From Physcomitrium patens (Eukaryota > Streptophyta > Bryopsida > Funariales > Funariaceae), in assembly GCF_000002425.4 (NCBI RefSeq), contig NC_037274.1, forward strand, positions 1,017,173-1,081,172: a stretch of 64,000 nucleotides of DNA. The letters are read 5' to 3'. Shown here piece after piece: positions 48,005 to 58,893 of the stretch; position 1 is the stretch's first letter; every line of letters starts with the position of its first letter. The position numbers and the translations under genes are program-made. The notes below the pieces were generated by a model, which worked only from the letters and a program-made list of their open reading frames with translations, had not been told where the DNA came from and made no database searches.

Positions 48005-48251
48005 TAGAAGAGACTCCCAATGTTTGGTGATTTTATTAGAAATAGAAAAAATTCTTGACAGTGTTCCAAATATTTTATTTGAAGGAAGTTACAAAGATCT
48101 CAATAATATTCAAATAACAAGGTGGTCTTCTCATCCTAATATAAGATACTATCAATGGCTGAAAGGACCTATCAACCATCTTCAAAAAGAACAGAGTTCA
48201 AAGTATGTAGCAAATATAATTTATCGCATCTTGGATTTCATCAATATATGA
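48005..48251 (+). pseudogene. Relic of the extra post-pol ORF in A1
   Basis: A frame open from 48024 to 48251 reads MVILLEIEKIL ... IRYYQWLKGPINHL ... YVANIIYRILDFI. It matches the element A ORF (2685-3032) in order and spacing: VIVFEVEP, HYRWLQGPMNHL, FIADVMRQIFIF. The arginine-rich N-terminal part is not recognisable. Its position between pol and the 3' LTR is the same. Confidence 0.7.
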
Positions 48252-48289
48252 TAATTACTTTTTATTGAATTCGTCACTAGAAAGAGGGA

Positions 48290-48832
48290 TAATTTCACAA
48301 ATATACATATGTATTCTAATAAATATCTATATAATTAGGTAGAAATATATAAAAATAAATAAAAGTAAGTTAATTTCATAATACCTTCTAAACAAGCTTT
48401 TTAAAAGCTTTATAAACATTGATTTGACTTTATAGGTATTTGTAGTTGATTGATAGGTTAGAAACTTGGTCATTAAGTTAATCACGTATTGGTAGCTTAT
48501 AAAACAAGTTAATTATGTGGCATACATATGAAAAACTTGCTTTGCAAATTAAGATGCATTTTTTACAGAGTCAACATGTTTTGGAGGTACTATAGGACAT
48601 TGCCATGTAGTTCTTAATTAAGAGTATATATGGAGGCAAGAGTGAAGCCTTCTTTACTCTTATCAATGCCTTTTTAGTCCTCAGTTTTGTTTCAAGACTT
48701 TCTAGTCTTCTTTTTTTTAGCAAAAGCCATTATAATTTAATATTATATCATCTTAGAGTGACTTTTTAGTTCTTTTAAATTACATAAGAGTGTATTAAAG
48801 ATTTATTTTTTTAAGATTCATGACTTTAATAC
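48290..48832 (+). repeat. 3' LTR of A1
   Basis: Follows the family-B LTR with a decayed start (CACAAATATACATATG), an AACTTGGTCATTAAG block, a TATATATGGAGGCAAGAG box, a CTTTACTCTTATCAA block and an end near TCATGAC at 48832. Boundaries approximate. Confidence 0.75.
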
Positions 48833-48965
48833 TTTTTCAATACCATGATGGATTTATTTAAGTTGAATTTATAGATGCACTTCTATTTGGAAGTGTTCTC
48901 TTTTAGTTTGCACCTTTAATGAAAAAAAGATTTATGACTCTTCTACAAATTAAATTTTGTGAGTC
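48833..48965 (+). pseudogene. gag continuation of A0 right of A1
   Basis: ATGATGGATTTATTTAAG and TAGTTTGCACCTTTAATG match A1 gag at about 34215-34315 (TTTGATGGATTTACTCAAG, TAGTTTGCACCTTTAATG). This is the gag segment expected next after the A0 fragment that ends at 33352, so A0 resumes here. Confidence 0.65.
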
Positions 48966-48978
48966 ATTAAGTTGACTT

Positions 48979-49302
48979 ATTAGTTGTTGTAAAAAAAAAT
49001 ATATTGTGAGTACCAATATTGTAATTATTAAGTAAAGATTAATTAAAAGAAGTTATATATAAGTAAAATAGTATTAATGAAAAAATATAATTATTATAAA
49101 TAATCTATTTGAATTTTTTATATAAAAAATATCTTTAAGACATCAAATAGATTCTTTTCTTTTGAGTCCTATTCTGTTTAGTTCTATTCAATTTTGGTTT
49201 TGGTCGATTTTGTCCTAATTCATGATTAGGTTTTATATTATTGTGGATTACAATGATTTTAGACTCTTGAGATAGACTGGTCTTATTTCATTGGTAACAA
49301 AG
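48979..49302 (+). repeat. Possible 5' LTR and primer-binding site of element C
   Basis: A stretch starting TGTTGTAAAAAA and ending before TGGTAACAAAG (49292-49302), which resembles the usual plant tRNA-Met primer site with two mismatches. Gag of element C follows at 49329. No second LTR is identified, so this is tentative. Confidence 0.4.
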
Positions 49303-49328
49303 TAAATATTAAACTATTCTTTGGTAGT

Positions 49329-50880
49329 ATGTCATCTAGTTCAAAATGAGTTGTTGTAGTCACACTAGATACTGTATTGAAGCTATCATGAGTTATTCTT
49401 AAAAAATTATTCAAAAGATAAAAAGACATTATAATAGTATAATCTAGTGAAGAAATTACAACATGGAAGATATGTCACAGTAATCTTAGATAGAAGTTCA
49501 AATACAGCATCTCTTAGGCCAGATAGCTACTTTGCAAGGTCAAATAGAAATCTCTAAGATAAGAGAGTCAAGATCTATTAGGCTGAAATTGAGTAAGCTT
49601 AGTACATATTTTAGAACTTCAAGACAAGAAGATGTATGTCAATGGCTCTTCAACATGTGACAATACTTCCAACTATGTGGGACAAATGCCATTGAAGGAA
49701 TTATATATACAATTAGCTATTTAAAAAATATGGTAATTATTTGGTGATAACTTCAAGTTCAAAGCTATATAGCTCAAGGTGGATTTTGTAATTAAGAGGA
49801 GTTTGAGATCAAGTTTAGGAATCAATTTTGGGCCATCAATGCGAAAAAGATAGCATGCAATCTGTTGATAAATCTTACACAATTTAGGTCAATGTAAGAT
49901 TATGTCTCTCGATTCAAGTCCCTATATCTCTAAATTGACAATATTTTAGAGGCAAAGATGATGGATTAATTTCAATGAGGTTTGAAACTTGGGATCCAAC
50001 AAGAAGTGGAACTAAAGAATCAACAAGTATTTGAAGAGGCAATTAGAATTGTAGAGAGGGTCAATGCTATAGATTTCAAAAATTGTGGAGCACAACATCA
50101 ACATAAAGTTCTATGCTGCTATCTAATATTATAGTACAACAACCAATGCCAATGGAAATTGATGTCATATAAAGAATTATTGATACCACAAAGATAACAA
50201 ATATTGGCACAAAATGAATTATATTTCTATGTTGGGAGCGAAGCCATCAGATTGGAGGTTATTCAAAATGTCAAAATTCAAGCACCAACAAAATAAGGTA
50301 GATTTATAGTTTCAAGATTCACCAAGTTGATAATGAATCAAAGCAGGAAAATAAAGCTCCTTAATAAAAGATGAGGGCTAATATTGGACATAACTATTAT
50401 CTCTCAAAGACAAATAGCCTAGCCTTGGATAACTATAAAAAGGCATAGCTTTAGATGCATTAGTTGATTAGTACATCTAACACAACTATTAAGAAGACAA
50501 CCATATCAAATTCTTGTAAATTGTGGTTTTATGAAAAATTACATCTTAATTGAAATTACTAAGCAACTTAGGATTAAAACTAAGGTAATTAAAGGAGGGA
50601 ATATATATCTTATACATGACTGGGAGAATGTATTGAGTGACATGTGTGAAAAATAAACCTTGAGGTTGACGGACACCTACGTCTTAAGAAAGAGGTTTAA
50701 GGAAACAAAGCTAAGATATGATATCTTTGGTATGCCATGGCTAAAGGCAATAAGCAAGTTGATTGGGTAGCAAAGATAATCTCTTTTAAAGATGGTAGAC
50801 ACAAGGTGACTCTTTGTAAGCCTATTATCCACCATTCTATGGAATTACTACTACACAACAAGCTTAAGAGGTAGAATACA
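49329..50880 (+). pseudogene. gag and protease of Ty3 element C
   Basis: Starts at MSSSSK (49329). The gag core is read at about 49870-50080 across a frame break: QDYVSRFKSLYLQIDNI, then GLKLGIQQEVELKNQQVFEEAIRIVERVNAIDF. Protease is seen near 50510-50560 as QILVNCGFMKNYI, where the active-site Asp of a DCG-type motif is Asn, then the GMPWLKA and CKPIIHHSMELL parts near 50720-50850. Many stops. RT continues only after a 2 kb insertion (50888-52876). Confidence 0.75.
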
Positions 50881-50887
50881 AAAACTC

Positions 50888-52876
50888 CCAATTATGAAAT
50901 TGTTAAGTTAATTTAAATGCTTGTGTTGGTAATTCAATTAAAATTAACTCCTTCTAAGCAATGGTTATCAATATTAAATTAAAATATTAAATAAAATTTA
51001 TTATGAAAAAATAATAAAAATAATAAATTAAGTTATTACTATTAATTCATAGTAAGAATAAAAAAAGTTTAATGTTAAATTTAAAATTTAAGTTAAAATT
51101 TAAATTTTAAAAATTAAAGTTAAAAATTTAATTTAAAATTTTAAGTTAAAAAATAAAGTTAAAAGTTAAAGTGAGAATATTAAAGGTTAAAAGTTAAAAG
51201 TTAAAATTTATTAGCCAAAAGTTGAAATGTAGAGATTACAAGTCACTATGAAGATAAAAGTAAAAATAAAACAAGAGAGGTACAACCAAAGGTACCTTGA
51301 CAACATCCAAAGATTGAAGGCAGCAACCCCCATCTACTTCAAAATTTGCCAAAAATTTTAATCAGCTCCAAATTAAATGATTATTAATTTTTTGCAAGAT
51401 TAACTTAAAGGTGCTTCTATTTTAATAAATTTCATTGCAATATAGTGATTCAATCGTGAGAATTTCTCTTTTTAAGTTGAGTGATCCAAACTGCCGTGGT
51501 GACCAACCCCTTTCACTTAGAAATTTGCTAAAACTCCAAATTGTCTTCAAATCCAGAAAAACTAATGCCTTTAAAAGCTTAGCTTATAAGGCTCAATTTT
51601 TCTAAAATTTCAATTGAATCCAATCGCAAAGCACTAAGAAATGCCTTCCCAAACTTGATTAATCTAAACTGCAAAGGCATTCGATTTCCTCACACTCAAG
51701 ATTTCACCAAAAATTCAATTCAACTCTAAATTGAGCATGCCTTATTTTTTTAGAAAAATAACAATAAAAGCTACAAACATAAGGAATTTCACATGGAAAC
51801 TAAAAAAATTGAATCTCTGATAGAGAAAAATCTAAGGCTCTTAAAACCATTGGAGTACTTGGGAGGCCAAGAGAGCTATCTACCACAATGAAGCATGTTT
51901 TAAAATCCAATGACTATCATTTACAACTAAAAATCCATGCATATCTATCCACAAAGTTTAAAATGAGATTTAAAAATCTAAATGAAATTAAAATTAGGGC
52001 ATGGCTTTGTCCTTCATCAAAAAAAAGAGAGAGAGGGCTTAGAAAATCAAGCCTCTCTTTTATAATTGAATGGAGGCTTATAGAAGCATGGCTGCATCTT
52101 CACCCTTGATTTCTAAGATCCCTAATCTAGATCTACAGCCTTCATTCATCCAAAAGTTAATTTCATTATCAAAGCTGATCGCTACTGTAAGTAGTGATTT
52201 TTTTTTTTTTGACAAATCTAACTTTATCTTTGTATTTAAAGTACCTTTTTATACCAAGATTGACTACTCACATGCCTTTATCTATGTTTATTTTCAGTTT
52301 TTATGAAATTTTTTACTTCTGAAGATTTTAGCAATTATTGTAAAATTCTTCAAAAATAAAAATTTTAATGTTCCACTTGTATGTTGGAAGAAAAGATGAT
52401 GATCTTGTTTTCTTCATTCCATGAGGTGAATCCAATGCTCCCATTGCATTTGAAAGCCTCCATCAAATGAAAAAAATCTACTTTGTTACTTGGATTTGTT
52501 AAAGTTGAAGGAAAAGCTTCAAAATCGTCATTTCTAAACTTCACTAAATCTTTTAGAAAGTTCTAATTCTAATTCACTCTAAATCATATGAGATGATAGT
52601 AGGTGAATTCATAGGCTCTCAATCAATCCTTATAGCAATGACTAATAACCTCTAAATTATTAAAATTAACCAAATTATTATTTTAATTTTTTAATCCTTA
52701 TCATTTTGGTCTTAATTAATCTAAATCAAGGAATCAAGCTAGGATTTATACCATCAAAGGTTACAATCTTAAAAATTTAATAAAACCAAATTCTACTTAT
52801 ATAAATCCTAATCTAATATGTTCAATTATCATAAAATAATAAAAAAATAAAAAATAAAATTTTGGAGCATAAATGA
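50888..52876 (+). repeat. Unclassified ~2 kb repeat F, left copy
   Basis: About 1989 bases, reverse-complementary to 58894-60963 along the whole length with moderate divergence. Ends CCAATTATGAAATTG and ATAAATGA, flanked by AAACTC and GAATTC. Contains a TTAAAAGTTAAAA-type minisatellite (about 51060-51210). No conserved domain; a short frame at 52070-52306 has a related frame in the other copy. It lies between protease and RT of element C. Confidence 0.75.
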
Positions 52877-53029
52877 GAATTCACACTCTTTATACCTCCC
52901 CATCAAGTCAAGAAGAAAAATAATTTGTAATTAAAGACTAATTTGTAGAAATGAATTTTATAAAGAAATAAATATAACATAAATAATTAATATATATGGT
53001 GGTTCCAAATCTTGCATCAGTGGTAGAAA

Positions 53030-53373
53030 CAACAATTGAAGGAATAGAATGGATAGAGCAACTCATACGGGATGTCTTTCCAATTGACCTATCCAGTAGC
53101 ATGCCTCTTAATTGAGGTTCCTTCTTTCAAATAGAACTACTCTTTTGAGCTAAATCAAAAAGTCGACTAAGTTATTACCTAATACTAAATAAACTTAAAG
53201 TGCTGTAAAAGACATTGAACGAACTCTTAGAGAAGGATCTCATTGAAGAAAGCACATCACCATGGAGAGCACCTATACTCTTTGCACCAAAGAAGGATAG
53301 TAGACTTTGGCTTTGCATTGACTATTGAGGCTTCAATAAGCAAACTGTTAAGAATGTCTATCCACTTCCACGC
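53030..53373 (+). pseudogene. RT of element C, first part
   Basis: Reads VFPIDLSSSMPLN, then LLEKDLIEESTSPWRAPILFAPKKD, LWLCIDY and NVYPLPR, a Ty3-type RT start. It breaks at the LTR starting at 53379 and resumes at 58417 with MDDLLHQF. At least three stops are present. Confidence 0.85.
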
Positions 53374-53378
53374 TATCG

Positions 53379-54518
53379 TGTTGTAACATGAGTATACCGT
53401 GAAAATATAAAGAAAGGGGACTTTTATTAATGTTCAGTTACCTCGAATATTGGGAGCAATGACCGATTCCAGTGCCAATATTCTGGGGCCAGTTCAAAGA
53501 CCCCGTCACAGTCGGTCAGGGCATAGTTACCAGTAACAAAATACTCTGTTCAAGTCTAATAGTGGGAGTCAACAGAATTGAAAGGACTAAATCGATGTCT
53601 GAGTGAGCCTGATGCGAAGGACCAATTTGACCCAATTACGGGAACATCCAGGTCTTACTATGGGCCTCTTAGCCAATATGAGACCTGAATTGGTCGGGCG
53701 ACTCAATGTGGTCCCGATTACGGGGGTTTTGATTCCGTTTAAAGCAGTCTTGTTCTCTGTGCCATTTCAAGGAACGTTATTTCCAGAAAAAGAATCTTTT
53801 AAAAGGCAAAAAATGGAGGAGAAAGCTCTGACGACGGAGCCAATTCCGGATCCAAGACAGAAGATTGAAGAAATTCAGAGGCTAAGGTTTGAAAGAGGGG
53901 AGAATCAGGGTTAAAGGAGAGGATAGGTTAAGAAATGAAGGGAGGAGAATCAGGGTTTTAAAAAGGGTCGGAAAGCTAGCTTCATGCTTCGGGAAGGAGG
54001 GGAGGAAGAAAAGACAAAGAATTGGATTTTTTTTCTTCATAGGGTTTTGGGAAGACTGAGGCAATAATTGCTGAAGTCAGTGTTGTACTCGTGAATCAGG
54101 ATTTTAATGAAGTGGGTGTGATTACTCTTGAATGTTTTGTGAAATCGAAGTTACGTCTGAGATTGAAGAATTAAAAGGGTGTTTATAGGATTGAGTATGC
54201 GGAGTGAATGAAATTTTTTGGGTTAATCTAACAAGACAATCAGTGGATACAAGGTCGTGAGTATAAAGCGGTAGCGGAGATTAGCAGATTGGGTTGTTTG
54301 GGATTCTCTGTAACGTCTAGAGACCTACTGACTGGGGCAAAAAGGATTTCAGCGAGTAGTCGAAAGACATCTATATAGATTTACAGTACATTCTTGTAAT
54401 TGTTTATATTCTAACAGTCAAAAATCGATAGACTACTTGAATATTAGCGAATCTCCATACTACCTTCTACAGCCAGACGTTCGGTACGTTCTCGAGCAGG
54501 AAAGCACGTAATATGACA
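53379..54518 (+). repeat. 5' LTR of gag-protease element
   Basis: 1140 bases, TGTTGTAACA to ATATGACA. It contains an ORF of 103 codons (53603-53914, MSLMRRTNLTQL...) with a counterpart of 101 codons in the 3' LTR. Confidence 0.88.
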
Positions 54519-54751
54519 TAAGTGGTGAATCCGATGTGAAAGCTTAAGGTGGAAGGTATTAGATTTTGTTTGATTTTATTTTTATTTTTATGGAGAAAAA
54601 AAATAAAAATTTTGAAGAATCTTTGGGAGGAGTTTCTAGTGGGGGTTCTACTAAAGGATAAGATATGCACATGGATCTGTCTATTGCTATTATGTTTCAA
54701 GCCTTCTCATTATTAATGCAACAATAACAAAGCAATGATAAAAAAAAAGCT

Positions 54752-55717
54752 TTGACAACTAAAGCATTGCAAGCAGTGGTCAATAAAATTGATCAATTTG
54801 ATGGAAGGAATATTTCAAGGTATTTAAGATGTTATGTTCATGAAATGGAATTAAATCGGGTTTCTGAGAAGAAAATGGTGGAATTATTTGGACTTGCCAC
54901 GATAACGAAGTTAAGAGACCATATTACATCGATTACGGATCGTTATGGGAATTCATGGGAGGTTTTTTCACATGCATTGAAAGACAAATATTTCTTGGAA
55001 GATGTTGATCGCGTTACTAAGAAGCTGTTTTTGGAATGGATTGAATGGCCTAATAAGAATTTGCAAGCAACAGAGCTACTAAGGAAATTTGAGAGGCAGT
55101 ACTCTCAATTATCGAAGGTAGAAAAATTGACATTGGAGCCAAACAAAGTTGATCTATTTCTTCAAGCTGCTGATAGAAAATTGCAAGGGAAATTAGAACT
55201 CCTTCTTGAAGATAAAGGATTGACAACAAAGTGGAAGAACGTTGAAGATGCGGTGGGATTGCTTACAAAAAGACAAAGGAGGAAGGATAGGAGCAATATT
55301 TTGAAAACAGTACAAGCACCCAAAGCTCCAATACGTACAACACCACCAACAATGCCTACAGTTCAACCTTCGACATTCTTATCAAAGAAAGTAGATATGG
55401 AGATGGAAGAAATTATACGAGGAATGCGAGATCTTCAAATCAAATTGGCAAGACTTGAAGAGAATACTTCTACAAATAATTTGAAGAATGTTTCAAAACA
55501 AGGATATGTACAAAGGTGCATTTGGTGTGATGATGCTTCACACACTAGGAAAGATTACAATGAATTTAATAATATGATACGGCAAAGAATTATTTGCTGG
55601 AAAGATGGGAAGATAGCATTAAAAGATAGGGAGGATCTTCTTCAAACCAATTTTGGCAAGGGAGGAATGAGAGCATTAGTTCAAGATTACTTAAAAGAGC
55701 ATGAAACAGCAGCATAA
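54752..55717 (+). CDS. Gag of the gag-protease element
   Basis: 321 residues. It opens with TTKALQAVVNKIDQFDGRNISRYL, a capsid-like core follows, then a basic linker and a zinc-knuckle-like motif near the C-terminus: C256, C259, H264, but Tyr at 269 where Cys is expected (TGC to TAC). The stop at 55715-55717 is followed in the same frame by ESASYGARIDDDLGG and FWASAIST, so the original frame probably ran on into the protease part. Gag would build the virus-like particle that packages element RNA. Confidence 0.85.
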   Translation: MTTKALQAVVNKIDQFDGRNISRYLRCYVHEMELNRVSEKKMVELFGLATITKLRDHITSITDRYGNSWEVFSHALKDKYFLEDVDRVTKKLFLEWIEWPNKNLQATELLRKFERQYSQLSKVEKLTLEPNKVDLFLQAADRKLQGKLELLLEDKGLTTKWKNVEDAVGLLTKRQRRKDRSNILKTVQAPKAPIRTTPPTMPTVQPSTFLSKKVDMEMEEIIRGMRDLQIKLARLEENTSTNNLKNVSKQGYVQRCIWCDDASHTRKDYNEFNNMIRQRIICWKDGKIALKDREDLLQTNFGKGGMRALVQDYLKEHETAA

Positions 55718-55782
55718 GAAAGTGCAAGTTATGGTGCTAGAATAGATGATGACCTTGGTGGAAGTACGGAAATTAGTGAGTT

Positions 55783-56841
55783 TTGGGCTTCTGCCATTTC
55801 TACAATACAAGAAAAAAATTACCTCGAGAAGCATTATTCAGGACTGCAGCTACAATACGAGGTGCAACAGGTTGGGAGGATCTTGTTGAGTCTCTTTCAG
55901 TTTATGCATATATTGCTAAGAGCCAATATGAAGCTTTGATGGAAGAAAAGAGACGAGGAAATTTTGATGATACGAGAGAAGGAAATTCTTCTAAGAGGCA
56001 AACTCGAGGAGACAAGGCTCGAGAGGCAGCTTCACAAGATTTGTTTGTAAATGATACCTCAGCATCATTAGAAGAAAAAACAAGGGAGACAAAAGATAAG
56101 GGCAAATCAATTGCTTATAAGCTACTTTCTGACATTGAAGCGGCAACAAATTTGAAAGGGGTGTTGGAAGAACGTATATTAAATGCCAAGGTAGAATTCA
56201 CATTGAAAGAAGTTTTCGAAATTACAAAGAAGGAGTTTCATGATGTTATCATTGACAGCATTAAGCAAAAGAGGCAATTAATGGGCGAAACTGAAATGAG
56301 TCATGCTATTGATACAAGAATATATAAAGATGAAGAAGAGGTTGATATTGGATACAAGCAACCAACAAATGAAAAGAATGGGTATAATCAACGAGTACGT
56401 TTCGAAGATTATAGTGATAAGGAAATGGAAACTTTGAGTCATTATACTCGAAAGCATTGGGCAAGGGCAACTACTGAGGTATTGGTGAAAGTAGGAGATA
56501 TAGAAGAACCAATTGTTGCTTTAGTCGACCATGGTTCTGAAATAAATCTCATGTCTAAAGATCTTTATAAGAAGCAAAAATGGCCAATTGATATGGAACA
56601 TGGATGGGCAATACGAGCAGCTAATAACACACGGGGCAAATTATATGGAGCTTGTTCAGATGTCAAAATTTGGATTGGGGATGTTGTGACGAAGCAACAT
56701 TTCTTTGTTCAAGATACAACGTCTTATCCGTTGATTTTAAGACAACCTTATATTACGGCAACACGGATAGAAACAAAGGTACTTGATGATGGTTCTGCTT
56801 ATGTAAGAGTACATAGCGAAGATGGGAGGAAAGCTGTATAA
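55783..56841 (+). CDS. Protease-containing part of the gag-protease polyprotein
   Basis: 352 codons open in another frame from gag; the first codon is TTG, so this is not an independent start. A frameshift in an A-rich stretch near 55808-55820 probably separates it from gag. The N-terminal part has KLPREALFRTAATIRGATGW. The protease segment (about 56475-56800) has LVKVGDIEEPIVALVDHGSE, with DHG at 56527-56535 where retroviral-type proteases usually have D-S/T-G, then LILRQPYITATRI. It ends at a stop shortly after, with no RT behind it. Confidence 0.8.
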   Translation: MGFCHFYNTRKKLPREALFRTAATIRGATGWEDLVESLSVYAYIAKSQYEALMEEKRRGNFDDTREGNSSKRQTRGDKAREAASQDLFVNDTSASLEEKTRETKDKGKSIAYKLLSDIEAATNLKGVLEERILNAKVEFTLKEVFEITKKEFHDVIIDSIKQKRQLMGETEMSHAIDTRIYKDEEEVDIGYKQPTNEKNGYNQRVRFEDYSDKEMETLSHYTRKHWARATTEVLVKVGDIEEPIVALVDHGSEINLMSKDLYKKQKWPIDMEHGWAIRAANNTRGKLYGACSDVKIWIGDVVTKQHFFVQDTTSYPLILRQPYITATRIETKVLDDGSAYVRVHSEDGRKAV

Positions 56842-57273
56842 TTTCTAACAGTACCTCCTAACCATGAACAAAATCGAGATAGGTTGAGGGAGAAACCATT
56901 GCCAAAGATTGTTGAAGGATTTAAGGATTTTGGGGAGGTACCACTATAAAGCGAGATTATAGAGGTACAAAAGAGGAGGTACTCTCGCGAGATGAAGGTG
57001 CCTTTAATGCAAGTTTTATTGGTATTTTGGAGAATGGAAATGTTATGTATAAGAAAGTTGATGATTTTAAAAGAAAAGAAAGAAAAAGATTATATAATAT
57101 TGAAGGAGAATTATGCAAGTTAGGTATGCAGCAAGAAGATGAAAGTGATTTAGATAATGAAGGTGACAAAGACGAATTGGATAAAGACGTAGAGAATATA
57201 TTATAAATCAAATAGCAATTGGATAAATTAGTGCATGCCTGAGGATGCACAGGTTCAGAGGGAGTGGATATCG
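56842..57273 (+). other. Internal sequence between protease and 3' LTR, no RT
   Basis: About 430 bases with a weak reading of FLTVPPNHEQNRDRLREKPLP and an acidic stretch near 57130-57200, then the polypurine tract. There is no room for RT or integrase. It may be the residue of a linker that once led into pol. Confidence 0.6.
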
Positions 57274-58416
57274 TGTTGTAACACGAATATATCATAAAAA
57301 TATTAAAAAAAAGGACTTTTATTAATATTTAGTTACCTCAAATATTGAAAGCAACAACCGATTCCAATGCCAATATTCAGGGGCCAGTTCAAACACCCCG
57401 TCATAGTCGGTCAGGGCATACTTACTAGTAATGAAATGCTCCGTTCGAGTCTAATAGTGAGAGTCAACAGAATTGAAAGGACTAAATCGATGACTGAGTG
57501 AGCCTGATGCGAAGGACCAATTTGACCCAATTATGGGAACATCCAGGTCTTACTACGGGCCTCTTAGCCAATATGAGACCTGAATTGGTCGGGCGACTCA
57601 ATGTGGTTCCGATTACGGGGGTTTCGATTCCGTTTCAAGCAGTCCTGTTCTCTATGCTATTTCAGAGAACGTTGTTTTTGAAAAAAGAACCTTTTAAAAG
57701 GCAAAAAATGGAAGAGAAAGCTCTGACGGCGGAGCCAATTCCGGATCCAAGACAGAAGATTGAAGAAATTCAGAGGCTAAGGTTTGAAAGAGGGAAGAAT
57801 TAGGGTTAAAGGGGTTGATAGGTTAAGAATTGAAGGGAGGAGAATCAGGGTTTTAAAATGGGTCGGAGAGCTAGCTTCATGCTTCGGAGGGGGGGGGGGG
57901 GAAAAAAAAGACAAAGAATTGGGTTTTTTTTTCTTCATAGGGTTTTGGGAAGACTGAGACAATCGTTGCTGAAGTCAGTGTTGTACTCGTGAATCAGGAT
58001 TTTAATGAAGTGGGTGTGATTACTCTTGACTGTTTTGTAAAATCGAAGTTATGTCTGTGATTGAAGAATTAAAAGGGTGTTTATAAGATTGAGTATGCGG
58101 AGTGAATGAAAATTTTTGGGTTAATCTAACAAGACAGTCAATGGATACAAGATCGTGAGTATAAAGTAGTATCGGAGATTAACAGATTGGGTTGTTTGGG
58201 ATTCTCTGTAATGTCTAGAGACCTACCAAGTGGGGCAAAAAGGATTTCGGCGAGCAGTCGAAGGACATCCATATAGATTTATGGTATATTCTTGCAATTG
58301 TTTATATTCCAACAGTCAAAAACCGATAGACTGCTTGAATATTAGCAAATCTCCATACTACCTTCTACAGCCAGACGTCCGATGCATTCTCGAGCAAGAA
58401 AGCACGTAATACAACA
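57274..58416 (+). repeat. 3' LTR of gag-protease element
   Basis: 1143 bases, TGTTGTAACA to TACAACA, matching the 5' LTR with about one difference per ten bases in the region I compared. It contains the counterpart ORF (57498-57803, 101 codons) and a G-run near 57890-57900. Confidence 0.88.
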
Positions 58417-58887
58417 ACGTATGGATGATCTTCTTCATCAATTTTGAGGTGTAATCATTTTTAGCAAATTAGATCTTTGAAGTGGCTATTGGCAGATACC
58501 TATTGCAAGAAAGGATATAGAAAAGATGGCATTTTGTATGTGCTATGGACATTTTGAATGACTTCTTTTATCTTTTGGCCTCACCAATAGTCCAGCTTCT
58601 TTCATAGATTATATGAATAGATTGTTTTGGAAACTTTTCGATAAGTATGTAATTATTTTCATTGATGATATCCTCGCATATAGTAAAAATCTTGAACTAC
58701 ATAAGCAATACTTATGAAAAGTATAATGCGGACTACAAGTTAGTTGCTTCTATTGTGAGTAATCAAAATATTAATTTTAGAAGTCAAAAGTTATTTTTTT
58801 AGAACATGTGGTATCTTTCAAAGTCATGCATATGGAACAAGATAAGATAAAAGTAGTGGAAGATTGGCCAACCTCTAAGGATGCAAA
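58417..58887 (+). pseudogene. RT of element C, second part
   Basis: Continues after the gag-protease insertion: MDDLLHQF, IIFSKLDL-SGYWQIPIARKD, FGLTNSPASFIDYMN and a catalytic box read as FIDD (near 58658-58670), then VVEDWPTSKDAK. It is cut at 58888, where the right copy of repeat F begins. Stops are present. Confidence 0.85.
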
Positions 58888-58893
58888 GAGCTC

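Larger units (their letters stand above)
33353..48832 (+). mobile_element. Decayed Ty3/gypsy element A1 with nested insertions
   Basis: LTR at 33353-33800, gag, protease, RT, RNase H, integrase, the extra ORF relic and a 3' LTR ending near 48832, all on the plus strand. The coding parts align throughout with element A but are heavily decayed. Inside it lie an unclassified repeat (34662-35860) and a Tc1 transposon (38270-46810), itself split by a copia element. Without these insertions A1 would be about 5.7 kb. The gag sequence left of 33353 and right of 48832 belongs to an older host element, A0. Confidence 0.85.
53379..58416 (+). mobile_element. Gag-protease-only LTR retroelement (TR-GAG-like)
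   Basis: Two LTRs of about 1140 bases (53379-54518, 57274-58416) with inverted ends TGTTGTA and TACAACA. The internal region is only 2.75 kb and encodes gag and an aspartic protease, with no RT, RNase H or integrase. A polypurine tract AGAGGGAGTGGA (57257-57268) precedes the 3' LTR. Both LTRs are preceded by TATCG, so the true start may be five bases earlier; no clean target duplication is seen. It splits the RT of element C. Elements with LTRs and gag but no pol are known in plants as TR-GAGs and move with enzymes from other elements. Confidence 0.88.

Noticed and set aside
50790..50887. Weak extension of the inverted repeat F match beyond its ends (around ACACAACAAG)
   Set aside because: Only about 20 bases match well, and on the left the sequence is protease coding; the clear ends with TCAATT and GAGCTC flanks explain the copies without it.
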